A stretch of DNA of 32,863 nucleotides from contig CAKZJN010000352.1 of assembly GCA_936943465.1 (NCBI GenBank), forward strand, positions 1 through 32,863, read 5' to 3'. The stretch comes from an uncultured Rhodoferax sp. GTDB lineage: Bacteria; Pseudomonadota; Gammaproteobacteria; Burkholderiales; Burkholderiaceae_C. Both the position numbers and the translations under genes were made by a program. The notes beneath the pieces were generated by a model that saw only the letters and a program-made list of their open reading frames with translations, was not told the origin of the DNA and ran no database searches. Positions 22,482-30,599 of the stretch are shown piece by piece (the stretch's first letter is position 1; every line of letters starts with the position of its first letter).

Positions 22482-23114
22482 TCAGTCAAATAGCTGGTTG
22501 TCCATCGCATAACGCGTCAGTTCGGCCACGCTAGAGAGGTGCATCTTTTCCAGTAGCCGGGCTTTGTGGGTGCTGACCGTCTTGTTGCTGATATGCATCT
22601 GCTCGGCAATGTCGTTAACGCCCATGCCAAGAATCAGGCATTTGAATACCCCGAATTCACGCTCCGACAAGCTGATGTGCGGCAACTGCTCACCGGTGGT
22701 GGTTGCTTGAAGCGCCAGCTTTTGGGCCACTTCGGCCGAAATGAAGCGACCACCGGCCGCCACTTTGCGGATGGCGTTGAGCAGAACCTCTGGCTCACTG
22801 TCTTTGGTGACGTAACCGTTGGCACCTGCTTTCAAGGCCCGTGAGGCAATCTGGGCGGTGTCATGCATGCTTAAAACGAGAATCGCCTGCTGCGGCCAAT
22901 GGGACCTGACGCGGGCAATCAGATCGGCGCCGCTGAGGCCGGGCATATTGAGGTCGAGCAGAAGAATGTCACAGCGGGTTTGTCGCAAACAGTCCAACAC
23001 GCTGTCGCCATCCACCGCTTCGGCAATCACTTCCATGTCGGGCATGATGGCAAACATCTGCTTAAGCCCCGCACGCACGATGGCATGGTCTTCAGCTAAT
23101 ACGATGCGAATCAT
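22482..23114 (-). CDS. NarL/FixJ-family response regulator
   Basis: 210 aa. The receiver domain has phosphoacceptor D54 (LLLDLNMPGLSG), acidic E8/D9, and VTKD near the switch lysine. The C-terminal LuxR-type helix-turn-helix (~147-205) contains LSEREFGVFKCLILG, VNDIAEQMHISNKTVSTHKARLLEKM. It is BvgA/UhpA-like in layout. Its ATG overlaps the kinase TGA as ATGA, so the two are translationally coupled and almost certainly cognate. Target genes are unknown. It is the last gene of a ppk-sixA-kinase-regulator run. Confidence 0.92.
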   Translation of the reverse strand: MIRIVLAEDHAIVRAGLKQMFAIMPDMEVIAEAVDGDSVLDCLRQTRCDILLLDLNMPGLSGADLIARVRSHWPQQAILVLSMHDTAQIASRALKAGANGYVTKDSEPEVLLNAIRKVAAGGRFISAEVAQKLALQATTTGEQLPHISLSEREFGVFKCLILGMGVNDIAEQMHISNKTVSTHKARLLEKMHLSSVAELTRYAMDNQLFD

Positions 23115-24577
23115 GCTGCGACTTCCAGCGCCGGGCGCTTCAATGGAACCTTGACTGCAATCGTGGTTCCCTGTCCTGGCCGACTCAGGATCAGCAAATC
23201 CCCTCCAAGCGTAAGCGCCCTTTCGCGCATGCCCAACAGCCCAAAGGTCTTCTTGATCATCACTTCACCGGCATCAAATCCACAGCCGTCATCTGCAATG
23301 CTCACGTCAATCTCTTTCGGTGTGAATGAGATCCGAATCCTGACGCTGCTGGCACTTGCGTAGCGGCTTACGTTGGTCAGCGACTCCTGAACAATGCGGT
23401 AAATCAGCATCGCCCGAGGCTCATCGATCGGGTCCGTTGAGCCCACACATTCCAGGCTGCAGTGCACCGCGTTGTGGCGCACGAACTCGTCCCGTAGCCA
23501 CTCCAAGGCCGGGACCAAGCCGAGATTCAAAGCCTCTGGTCGCAACACCGTGGCAATATTGCGCACCCCTTTGATGGCCCGGTCCACCAGTGCCTTCATG
23601 GCATCCACCTGAACGGCAAGCCCAGGAATTTGTGCACCGTACTGCATGGGCAGAAGGGACAAACTCATGCGCAACCCGGTCATGACTTGACCCAGCTCGT
23701 CGTGCACTTCCCGCGCGATCGTCTTGCGCTCATTCTCCCGTGCGGTCTCGTTACTGGCGGCGAACTCCCGCAAGCGCTCTTGAGAATCATTGAGCTTCTT
23801 CAGGTTCTCAATTTTGTCGGTCACATTGACCAGCACGACCGTGTGCAAGAGTCCGCGCTGGGTATCGAGGTTGCTGAACGTCGCTGCGCCCGGAAACAAG
23901 GTCCCGTCAGCGCGCACACACTGCAACTCGGGGTTGGCATCGATCCGGGCCTCACCAGGGTCGGAATGCAAGTGCGTGCTGGGCGTCTGCATAAAGCGCA
24001 GGCAATCGGGCAATAGCTGCGTAATGCGCCTACCCAGCAGGTCCCGGCGGTTGTAACCGAAATGGTGCTCGGCCTGGGCGTTGGTCTGAACAATGTTCAG
24101 TTGGTCATCGGTGATCAAGAACATGACCGGAGCAAACTCGATCACGTCCTTGAACATGCCTTCCAGACTGCGACGCTGGGAATAGGCAGCGATTTGTGTT
24201 TTGACCCGCGCCAGCAATACGCTGGGCCCGATGGGTTTGGTCACATAGTCGACGGCGCCCAGCGCAAAGCCCTGCTCTTCGTTCTCGCTCTCTGACATGG
24301 CGGTGAGAAAAATCACCGGAATCTCGCGGGTGCGGGGATCGGCCTTGAGCTGCGCGCAAACGGCGTAACCGTCCATCTCCGGCATCATGATGTCCAGCAG
24401 AATGAGATCTGGTGGCTGCTCCGACTGGGCAATTCGCAGGCCCTTGCGCCCACTGTTCACACTTTTCACCTGGTAGAGCGGACTCAACAGGCTGTGAATG
24501 ATGGTCAAGATCTCCGGCGTGTCATCGACCACCAGAACCAAGGGGATTGACGAAGTTTCGCTTGGCAATGGTGTCAT
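23111..24577 (-). CDS. REC-PAS-HisKA_3 histidine kinase
   Basis: 488 aa from ATG 24577 (TTG 24583 is a 2-codon longer option). Order: an N-terminal receiver domain (~12-130, D62 in LLDIMMPEMDG, VTKP lysine), a PAS domain (~140-255), a NarX-type dimerisation domain with phosphoacceptor H292 in REVHDELGQVMTGLR, and a HATPase with DDGCGF, FGLLGMRERA and GQGTT. There is no membrane segment, so it is a cytoplasmic sensor whose own receiver lets another kinase modulate it. The partner regulator is encoded immediately downstream. The position after ppk and sixA suggests a link to phosphate or polyphosphate status, but the signal is unknown. Confidence 0.9.
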   Translation of the reverse strand: MTPLPSETSSIPLVLVVDDTPEILTIIHSLLSPLYQVKSVNSGRKGLRIAQSEQPPDLILLDIMMPEMDGYAVCAQLKADPRTREIPVIFLTAMSESENEEQGFALGAVDYVTKPIGPSVLLARVKTQIAAYSQRRSLEGMFKDVIEFAPVMFLITDDQLNIVQTNAQAEHHFGYNRRDLLGRRITQLLPDCLRFMQTPSTHLHSDPGEARIDANPELQCVRADGTLFPGAATFSNLDTQRGLLHTVVLVNVTDKIENLKKLNDSQERLREFAASNETARENERKTIAREVHDELGQVMTGLRMSLSLLPMQYGAQIPGLAVQVDAMKALVDRAIKGVRNIATVLRPEALNLGLVPALEWLRDEFVRHNAVHCSLECVGSTDPIDEPRAMLIYRIVQESLTNVSRYASASSVRIRISFTPKEIDVSIADDGCGFDAGEVMIKKTFGLLGMRERALTLGGDLLILSRPGQGTTIAVKVPLKRPALEVAA

Positions 24578-24620
24578 CGCCAAAGCTTAACCTTAAACGA
24601 GCAATGCCACCATATGTGCG

Positions 24621-25082
24621 TTATAGGACATCCGGAGACTGTACCGCCACCACCACGGTCTGCGCGACTTCTTCGCGCTCGCGGTACCTCAGCCACCAGA
24701 CCGCACCCTTCTTGACGGCACATTCGGCAGCCTGCATGCCCAGCAAGCGCGACAGAACCTGTCCCAAGGTGGGTTGATGCCCTACCACCAGCACGCACCC
24801 TTTCGCATGCGGCCATTGCACCAGCTCCAACAATTGCTCGGGTGTTCCCAGGGGCGCCAGCGCCGCATTGAGTTTCACTTTGCGGCCCAGGAAATGCGCA
24901 GTCTGTTCGGCACGCACGGCAGGGCTGGAAAATACTTTGGCGCCATCGGGCATTTGGCGGTCAAGCCAGGCAGCCATGCGTGCGGCCTGCTTTTCACCGC
25001 GTGGCGTCAGGTAGCGCATCATGTCGTCGCCCACCAAATCCAGATCAATTGCCTCGGCGTGCCGCCACAGAATCAAGTCCAT
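24621..25082 (-). CDS. sixA: phosphohistidine phosphatase SixA
   Basis: 153 aa, histidine-phosphatase superfamily. The catalytic RHAEA motif is at the N-terminus (H8), with SSPAVRAEQTA and a second catalytic histidine in VVGHQPTL. SixA removes phosphate from phosphohistidine: of the ArcB HPt domain and, as reported in E. coli, of the nitrogen phosphotransferase protein NPr. No HPt domain is visible in the neighbouring kinase. It starts 15 bp after ppk and ends 43 bp before the kinase, consistent with one operon. Confidence 0.92.
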   Translation of the reverse strand: MDLILWRHAEAIDLDLVGDDMMRYLTPRGEKQAARMAAWLDRQMPDGAKVFSSPAVRAEQTAHFLGRKVKLNAALAPLGTPEQLLELVQWPHAKGCVLVVGHQPTLGQVLSRLLGMQAAECAVKKGAVWWLRYREREEVAQTVVVAVQSPDVL

Positions 25083-25097
25083 TGCACGATTCCCCTT

Positions 25098-27194
25098 TTA
25101 CTTGGCGCGAACGTCACGCCGATAGCGCGCCATCAGTGCGGCTTGTGCCCCAATGACCTTCTTGCGTGTGATCACTTTGGTGCGCGTGTACTCACCATCA
25201 GGCCCCAATTCCCAGGCATCCACACGGTCCGACAAGTACGCCAATAGGCACTCTTCAAGAATGCGTTGGCGCTGTACAGCATCGGTCACCGGCCAAGCCA
25301 GTTCGACGCGCCGAACCATGTTGCGATTCATCCAGTCGGCACTGGAGAGAATCATGTCCTCGGCATCGCGCTCTTGAAAATAGAACACACGGGAGTGTTC
25401 CAAGAAACGGCCAATCACGGAACGCACCCGGATGTTGTCGGTCTTGCCGGGAACCTGCGCCGGCAAGGTACACGCGCCGCGCACGATCAGGTCAATTTGC
25501 ACGCCCAGACTGCCGGCGCGCATCAGGCTCAGAACCAGCGCCTCGTCGGTCAGCGCGTTCATCTTGGCAATGATGCGACACGGAACACCCTTGGCGGCGC
25601 TATCACCCAACGCATCTATTTTCGCGATCAGTTTCTGTTGCAAATAGAACGGCGCCATCCACAACTTCTTTAGTGGGGGCAAGCGGCTCTGACTGGCCAA
25701 GTGCACAAACACGTGCTCCATGTCCGACGTCAGTGCGGTATCGGCGGTGATGTGGCTGATATCGGTATACAGCTTGGCGGTGCGGGGGTTGTAGTTGCCG
25801 GTGGATAGGTGTCCGTAACGCTTGAGCACACGCCCCTCGCGCCGGGTGATCAGCATCATCTTGGCGTGGGTCTTGAGTCCTACAACGCCGTAGAGAACCT
25901 GTGCGCCAATCGATTCCAGCATTTCAGCCCAGTTGATGTTGGCTTCTTCATCGAAACGCGCCTTGAGCTCCACCACCACGGTCACTTCCTTGCCGCGCCG
26001 GACTGCCTCACGCAACAGGTCCATGAGTTCCGAGTCTGCACCGGTGCGGTAAATGGTCTGCTTGATGGCCAGCACTTGCGGGTCGTGCACGGCCTCCCGC
26101 AGAAAATCCAGCACCCCGTCGAAACTCTCGAAAGGCTGGTGAATCAGAATATCGCCCTTTTTCAGTTGCTCAAAAAAGGACTGGCCTGGCGCAATCTGTT
26201 GTGGATAGGAACCCCGATAGGCTGGAAAACAGAGATCGGGGCGATCAAGCAGATCGATGGCCTGTGTCAGACGCACCAGATTCACCGGACCGGGCACGCG
26301 GTACAACGCCTGCTGCGGCAACTCAAATTGTTCCAGCAGCATGTTCGCCAAAAAGTCAGAGCAGCCCGCCGAAACTTCGAGTCGAACCGCCTGACCATAG
26401 TGGCGGTGCACCAGGCCCTGGCGCAAGGCCGTGCGCAGATTCTTCACATCCTCCTCGTCCACCGCGAGATCGGAATGCCGAGTCACGCGAAACTGCGAGA
26501 ACTGCTCCACCGTGCGCCCTGGAAACAAGTCCGTCAGATGGGCCCGAATGACACTCGACAAAGAAACGATCAGGTGCTTGGAGCCAGACTCTTTTGCAGG
26601 CATGCGAATCATGCGCGGCAACACCCGCGGCACTTTGACGATGGCAATTTCATTGGACCGCCCAAAGGCGTCTTTGCCACCCAATCGCACAATGAAATTC
26701 AGTGACTTGTTGGCAACCTGGGGAAACGGATGCGACGGATCAAGGCCCACCGGAATCAGCAGCGGCTTGACTTCCCGGTTGAAATACTGGCGTACCCAGG
26801 CGCGTTGCGACGCGGTGCGTTCGCCATGCGAGATGATCCGGATATGCTGCTTCTCAAAAGCGGGCAATAGTTGATCGTTGTACAGGTTGTACTGGCGCTC
26901 AACAAGCGCATGCACCGAGGCAGAAAGCCGATCGAAGGTCTCTACCGAGTACAAGCCTTTCGTGTCACCCGCCTGATAGGCAGCCAGATGCGGCTCGGCA
27001 CGCACCTCAAAAAACTCATCCAGATTGGAAGACACAATGCACAGATAGCGCAGTCGCTCCAGAAGCGGAACGTCTTCCCGTTCGGCCCAGTTCAGCACCC
27101 GCGCATTGAATGACAAAATGCTGTGGTCGCGATCCAGCAGGTCCGCCAGCACCCCCACCATCGAGCTTTTTGTAGTTTGAGTGGAACGCGACAT
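25098..27194 (-). CDS. ppk: polyphosphate kinase 1
   Basis: 698 aa, PPK1 family. The N-terminal domain begins with FNARVLNWAERE and SSNLDEFFEVR. The two phospholipase-D-like C-terminal domains carry the active-site histidines: H443 in GLKTHAKM, the likely autophosphorylated residue, H462 in GHLSTGNYN, and the later RFLEHSRVF histidine. It makes polyphosphate from ATP at the membrane. I chose ATG 27194 (MSRSTQTTKSS) with AGGG at 8 nt; the frame is open further upstream but would cover the Pho box and the divergent promoter. First gene of the ppk-sixA-kinase-regulator run. Confidence 0.96.
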   Translation of the reverse strand: MSRSTQTTKSSMVGVLADLLDRDHSILSFNARVLNWAEREDVPLLERLRYLCIVSSNLDEFFEVRAEPHLAAYQAGDTKGLYSVETFDRLSASVHALVERQYNLYNDQLLPAFEKQHIRIISHGERTASQRAWVRQYFNREVKPLLIPVGLDPSHPFPQVANKSLNFIVRLGGKDAFGRSNEIAIVKVPRVLPRMIRMPAKESGSKHLIVSLSSVIRAHLTDLFPGRTVEQFSQFRVTRHSDLAVDEEDVKNLRTALRQGLVHRHYGQAVRLEVSAGCSDFLANMLLEQFELPQQALYRVPGPVNLVRLTQAIDLLDRPDLCFPAYRGSYPQQIAPGQSFFEQLKKGDILIHQPFESFDGVLDFLREAVHDPQVLAIKQTIYRTGADSELMDLLREAVRRGKEVTVVVELKARFDEEANINWAEMLESIGAQVLYGVVGLKTHAKMMLITRREGRVLKRYGHLSTGNYNPRTAKLYTDISHITADTALTSDMEHVFVHLASQSRLPPLKKLWMAPFYLQQKLIAKIDALGDSAAKGVPCRIIAKMNALTDEALVLSLMRAGSLGVQIDLIVRGACTLPAQVPGKTDNIRVRSVIGRFLEHSRVFYFQERDAEDMILSSADWMNRNMVRRVELAWPVTDAVQRQRILEECLLAYLSDRVDAWELGPDGEYTRTKVITRKKVIGAQAALMARYRRDVRAK

Positions 27195-27228
27195 AGACCA
27201 AGCCCTGACAATGACAACACAGTGAATG

Positions 27229-27262
27229 ATTGTTGACCAGTTGTGTGTCAGATATATGACGT
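27229..27262 (-). promoter_or_regulatory. Pho box and -10 of ppk
   Basis: Minus strand: ACGTCAT-ATAT-CTGACAC (27262-27245), 10 bp, AACAAT (27234-27229), ending 34 bp from the ppk ATG. The half-sites match the consensus at 5 and 6 of 7 positions, and the A/T-rich spacer is also typical. Confidence 0.75.
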
Positions 27263-27365
27263 AAGGGTATGTCCCTAATTTCGTCGTAGACTGAGGCCAT
27301 TGGGGCACACGCCCCGCAAGCCCTTTCGGCAATGGGCCTGCATTGCAATTTAGTTGAGGAATGGA

Positions 27366-27743
27366 ATGCCTTACTCTTTGGTTTGGGAACCCAATGGGGT
27401 CTACAAAAAGTTCTGTGGATGCGTGTCGGGCGAAGAACTGCTGCAATCCGTCAGGGAGGTGGCTACCGACATCCGGTTTGGAGCACTTCGCTTTGAAGTC
27501 TCCGACTATCTGGAAACGGAACGCACCGAGTTTTCACAAGACGCACTGAACGAAGTGCGTGCGGTGCGGATTGGCTCGTTCATGAACAATCCGGCTATGA
27601 AGGTGGCGATCGTGACACTGGACTCCGAAATCCAGCAACGCATTTACTCGACGATTGCAGCCCGGTTAACGCTGCATCAAACCAAGGTTTTCAACAGTCT
27701 CCCGGACGCCAATACCTGGCTGGGTCGCACAACCGAAACCTGA
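27366..27743 (+). CDS. STAS/SpoIIAA-like small protein
   Basis: 125 aa from ATG 27366, with AGGA (27356-27359) upstream. The sequence alternates strand and helix: SLVWEPNGVYKKFCGCVSGEEL, then a mid segment FGALRFEVSDYLETE, then VAIVTLDSEIQQRIYSTIAARL and a final VFNSLPDANTWL. From memory this fits small STAS/SpoIIAA-like proteins common in betaproteobacteria. Function unknown. It is divergent from ppk and shares its 170-bp upstream region, which includes the ppk Pho box and a small hairpin GGGGC-ACAC-GCCCC (27302-27315). I see no tandem half-sites facing this gene. Confidence 0.6.
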   Translation: MPYSLVWEPNGVYKKFCGCVSGEELLQSVREVATDIRFGALRFEVSDYLETERTEFSQDALNEVRAVRIGSFMNNPAMKVAIVTLDSEIQQRIYSTIAARLTLHQTKVFNSLPDANTWLGRTTET

Positions 27744-27780
27744 AACGCAGCCCGCTTGCCCGGAGACGCCGATCGCCGCG

Positions 27781-28281
27781 TCAGGGCAACCACTTTTGCA
27801 AAAGCAGTGCCTGACCGGCCTCCGGATCCAGAGTGTAGGCAGCGAATCCGGCACGGTCGTACAAGCGCATAGCGCTCGCATTGCCCGACAAAACCTCCAA
27901 CGTGACTTTGCAGGCACCGCGTTGACGCGCAATCTGCGCGACCCGCTCCAACAAGCGCTCTCCAATGCGTTGTCCGCGATAGCCGGCGAGAACGGCCAGA
28001 TCATGGACGTTGATCAAGGGTTTGCAGGCGAAGGTGGAAAAGCCCTGCATGCAATTCACCAACCCGACAGGCTTGTCGTCTGAGAGACCATCAAAGGCCA
28101 ACAAGCTGAAGGCGTTGGGCACTCGCGCCAACTCAGCCACCAGATGTGCGCGCGCAAAGTCGCTCAGCGGATGCCCGCCTCCCATGGGGTCGCGCGCATA
28201 GGCATCCAGCATGTGTACCACGGCCTGCGCGTGTTGTGCATTCGCGTAATCTGCCAGGGCAATGCGGATGGAGTCGCTCAC
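27781..28281 (-). CDS. GNAT family N-acetyltransferase
   Basis: 166 aa, GNAT fold. Acetyl-CoA loop GYRGQRIGERLL (R102-G107 as the R-X2-G-X-G-like motif), preceded by strand INVHDLAVL and followed by GACKVTLEVLSGNASAMRLYDRAGFAAY, the classical motif B. The substrate is unknown. It begins 3 bp after the glmM stop on the same strand, so it is probably co-translated with it. It converges with the STAS-like gene (37-bp gap, no terminator seen). Confidence 0.88.
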   Translation of the reverse strand: MSDSIRIALADYANAQHAQAVVHMLDAYARDPMGGGHPLSDFARAHLVAELARVPNAFSLLAFDGLSDDKPVGLVNCMQGFSTFACKPLINVHDLAVLAGYRGQRIGERLLERVAQIARQRGACKVTLEVLSGNASAMRLYDRAGFAAYTLDPEAGQALLLQKWLP

Positions 28282-28284
28282 GCC

Positions 28285-29616
28285 TTAGGCCCGCAAGGTG
28301 TCCGCAATTCGCTGCGCACAGGCCTGGGCCAGTACCGCATCGCGCGCTTCGACCATGACACGCACCAAAGGTTCGGTGCCACTGGCACGGATCAACACCC
28401 TCCCGGAGTCGCCCAACTCGGCCTCCACCGCCTGTGTGGCCGCCTGCATCGCGGCGTTGGATTTCCAGTCTTGTCCGGGGCTGAGGCGCACATTGATGAG
28501 AGTCTGGGGAAAAAGCGCTACGCCGGCCAGCAACTGCGCCATGGTTTTACCGGACCGCACCAGCGCCTGAAGGATCTGCAACGCTGAAATCAGGCCATCG
28601 CCGGTGGTGTGCTTATCCAGGGCTAGCAGGTGGCCCGAGCCCTCGCCACCCAGAATCCAGCGGTTCTTCTCCAGTTCTTCCAGCACGTAGCGGTCACCCA
28701 CCTTGGCCCGCACAAATTGCACGCCCCGGGCCTTCAGTGCGACTTCCACCGCCATGTTGGTCATCAAGGTGCCGACCACACCCGGAACCGCCTCACCGCG
28801 CCCCAGGCGGTCGTCCGCCATTAGGTAGAGCAATTCGTCTCCGTTAAACAGGCGGCCTTCGTTATCGACCAATTGCAGGCGGTCTGCGTCGCCATCCAAT
28901 GCAACCCCAAAGTCGGCCTTGAGCTCTCGCATGGCCGCGACCAGCGCCTGCGGATGGGTAGCACCCACCTCGTGGTTGATATTCAATCCATCGGGCGAGC
29001 AGCCAATCGAAACCACCTCGGCACCCAACTCGTGAAAGACCTTAGGCGCAATCTGGTACGCCGCGCCATGCGCAGCGTCCACCACAACCTTCAAACCTTT
29101 GAGCGTCAGATCATTTGCAAAGGTGCTCTTGCAGAATTCGATATAGCGGCCTGCCGCGTCATCCAAGCGCCGCGTTTTGCCCAACTGCGCAGACTCCACC
29201 CAAGCGGGGGCTTGTTGCAGAGCCGCCTCCACATCGAGCTCCCAGGCATCGGGCAACTTGGTCCCTTGCGCACTGAAAAACTTGATGCCGTTGTCGGCAA
29301 ACGGGTTGTGACTGGCGCTGATCACCACCCCGAGCGATGCCCGCTGGGCGCGCGTCAAATACGCAACGCCGGGCGTTGGCAGAGGTCCCAGCAGCACCAC
29401 ATCGACCCCGGCAGAGTTAAAGCCGCTTTCCATCGCGCTTTCAAGCATGTAGCCTGAAATGCGCGTGTCCTTGCCAATCAGCACGGTGGGGCGCGCTTCT
29501 GTCTTCCTGAGCACCTGGCCAACCGCATGTGCCAGTCGCAGCACAAAGTCAGGCGTAATGGGGGACTGCCCCACCGTGCCACGAATGCCGTCAGTTCCGA
29601 AATACTGCCGTCCCAT
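28285..29616 (-). CDS. glmM: phosphoglucosamine mutase
   Basis: 443 aa, normal length. The phosphoserine loop is SASHNP with S102, metal loop DGDADR (241-246), sugar-binding GGEGSGH, and phosphate-binding RASGTEPLVRVMVE. It converts glucosamine-6-phosphate to glucosamine-1-phosphate for peptidoglycan and LPS. ATG 29616 has AAGGAG at 7 nt. It lies 42 bp after folP, the common ftsH-folP-glmM order. Confidence 0.97.
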   Translation of the reverse strand: MGRQYFGTDGIRGTVGQSPITPDFVLRLAHAVGQVLRKTEARPTVLIGKDTRISGYMLESAMESGFNSAGVDVVLLGPLPTPGVAYLTRAQRASLGVVISASHNPFADNGIKFFSAQGTKLPDAWELDVEAALQQAPAWVESAQLGKTRRLDDAAGRYIEFCKSTFANDLTLKGLKVVVDAAHGAAYQIAPKVFHELGAEVVSIGCSPDGLNINHEVGATHPQALVAAMRELKADFGVALDGDADRLQLVDNEGRLFNGDELLYLMADDRLGRGEAVPGVVGTLMTNMAVEVALKARGVQFVRAKVGDRYVLEELEKNRWILGGEGSGHLLALDKHTTGDGLISALQILQALVRSGKTMAQLLAGVALFPQTLINVRLSPGQDWKSNAAMQAATQAVEAELGDSGRVLIRASGTEPLVRVMVEARDAVLAQACAQRIADTLRA

Positions 29617-29658
29617 AAAGGATCTCCTTGTTGTTTGAATGGAATAAAGTGCTGAGCC

Positions 29659-30543
29659 TCAATCGCCCAGTTTCGCAGATGCGCCCATCGCGGCCAGAAC
29701 ATCAAGCGCCTGCCGGGTTTCCTTGACGTCGTGCACCCGCACAATCCCCGCACCCTGCTGCACCGCCAGCATGGCCGCGGCCACGCTGGGTACCATGCGC
29801 TCGCGAACGTCCATGGTCGCAACGGACGCCAAAGACCGCTGGGTAACCGCCGCCAAAGAGGACTTGCGCGACCAGCCGGCCAACACGGGATATCCCAATG
29901 TCAGTAACTCGGCCTGCCGGGCCAACAGCGCAAAATTCTGCTGCACCGTTTTGCCAAAACCAATACCGGGGTCAAGGCTGATACGCGCGGCGTCCACACC
30001 AAGCTCCCGTAACGCATTGGCCGCCTGTTTCAAGAAATCCCGCACCTGCATCGGCACATCCCCATCCATCGGCGCCACCTGCATCGTTTGCGGTTCCCGG
30101 TGCATGTGCATCAGGCAAACACCACAGTTGGGGTGCTTGCTGACCACCTGAACACCAGTTTGACCGTGGGGATCGCCCGGCCAGCGAAGCGCCCAAATAT
30201 CGTTGATAACGTCGGCACCCAGGTCGAGCACGGCCTGCATCACAGCCGGCTTGTAGGTGTCGACCGATACCGGCACACCCAAGGTCACCGCATGGCGCAC
30301 TACCGGCACCACGCGGGCCAGTTCTTCTTCCACCGGAACCATCGGGGCTCCAGGTCGGGTGGATTCCCCCCCAATGTCGAGCAAATCGGCACCTTGCTTG
30401 AGCAATTGCTCGCAATGGGCGATGGCAGAGTTGCGGGAAGCGAACTGCCCGCCGTCTGAAAACGAGTCAGGCGTGACGTTGACGATGCCCATGATGCGGG
30501 GCTTCGACAGGTCAATCTGAAAGCGGGATGTTTGCCAATGCAT
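29659..30543 (-). CDS. folP: dihydropteroate synthase
   Basis: 294 aa. Signature 1 is GIVNVTPDSFSDGG (19-32), and the pterin-binding DIGGESTRPGA (56-66) follows. Later come SVDTYKP, DIWAL, LDPGIGFGKT and LAGWSRKSSL, and the C-terminal RVHDVKE. It condenses p-aminobenzoate with the pterin pyrophosphate in folate synthesis and is the sulfonamide target. ATG 30543 is chosen over TTG 30555; the ribosome binding site is weak, so translation may depend on upstream ftsH. Confidence 0.96.
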   Translation of the reverse strand: MHWQTSRFQIDLSKPRIMGIVNVTPDSFSDGGQFASRNSAIAHCEQLLKQGADLLDIGGESTRPGAPMVPVEEELARVVPVVRHAVTLGVPVSVDTYKPAVMQAVLDLGADVINDIWALRWPGDPHGQTGVQVVSKHPNCGVCLMHMHREPQTMQVAPMDGDVPMQVRDFLKQAANALRELGVDAARISLDPGIGFGKTVQQNFALLARQAELLTLGYPVLAGWSRKSSLAAVTQRSLASVATMDVRERMVPSVAAAMLAVQQGAGIVRVHDVKETRQALDVLAAMGASAKLGD

Positions 30544-30559
30544 GGGGGCTATCAATACA

Positions 30560-30579
30560 AACGGGGCTTGCGCCCCGTT
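30560..30579 (-). terminator. hairpin between ftsH and folP
   Basis: AACGGGGC-TTGC-GCCCCGTT, perfect 8-bp stem with a 4-nt loop, 21 bp after the ftsH stop. Only a poor T-run follows on the minus strand (TTTGTATT), so it may attenuate or protect the ftsH 3' end rather than fully terminate; folP probably still receives read-through. Confidence 0.5.
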
Positions 30580-30599
30580 GTTTTCTCCGTTACAGCTAA

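Noticed and set aside
27195..27446. N-terminal extension of Ppk by 84 residues
   Set aside because: The extension would cover the Pho box, the divergent gap and the start of the opposing gene, and PPK1 proteins begin near the residue chosen.
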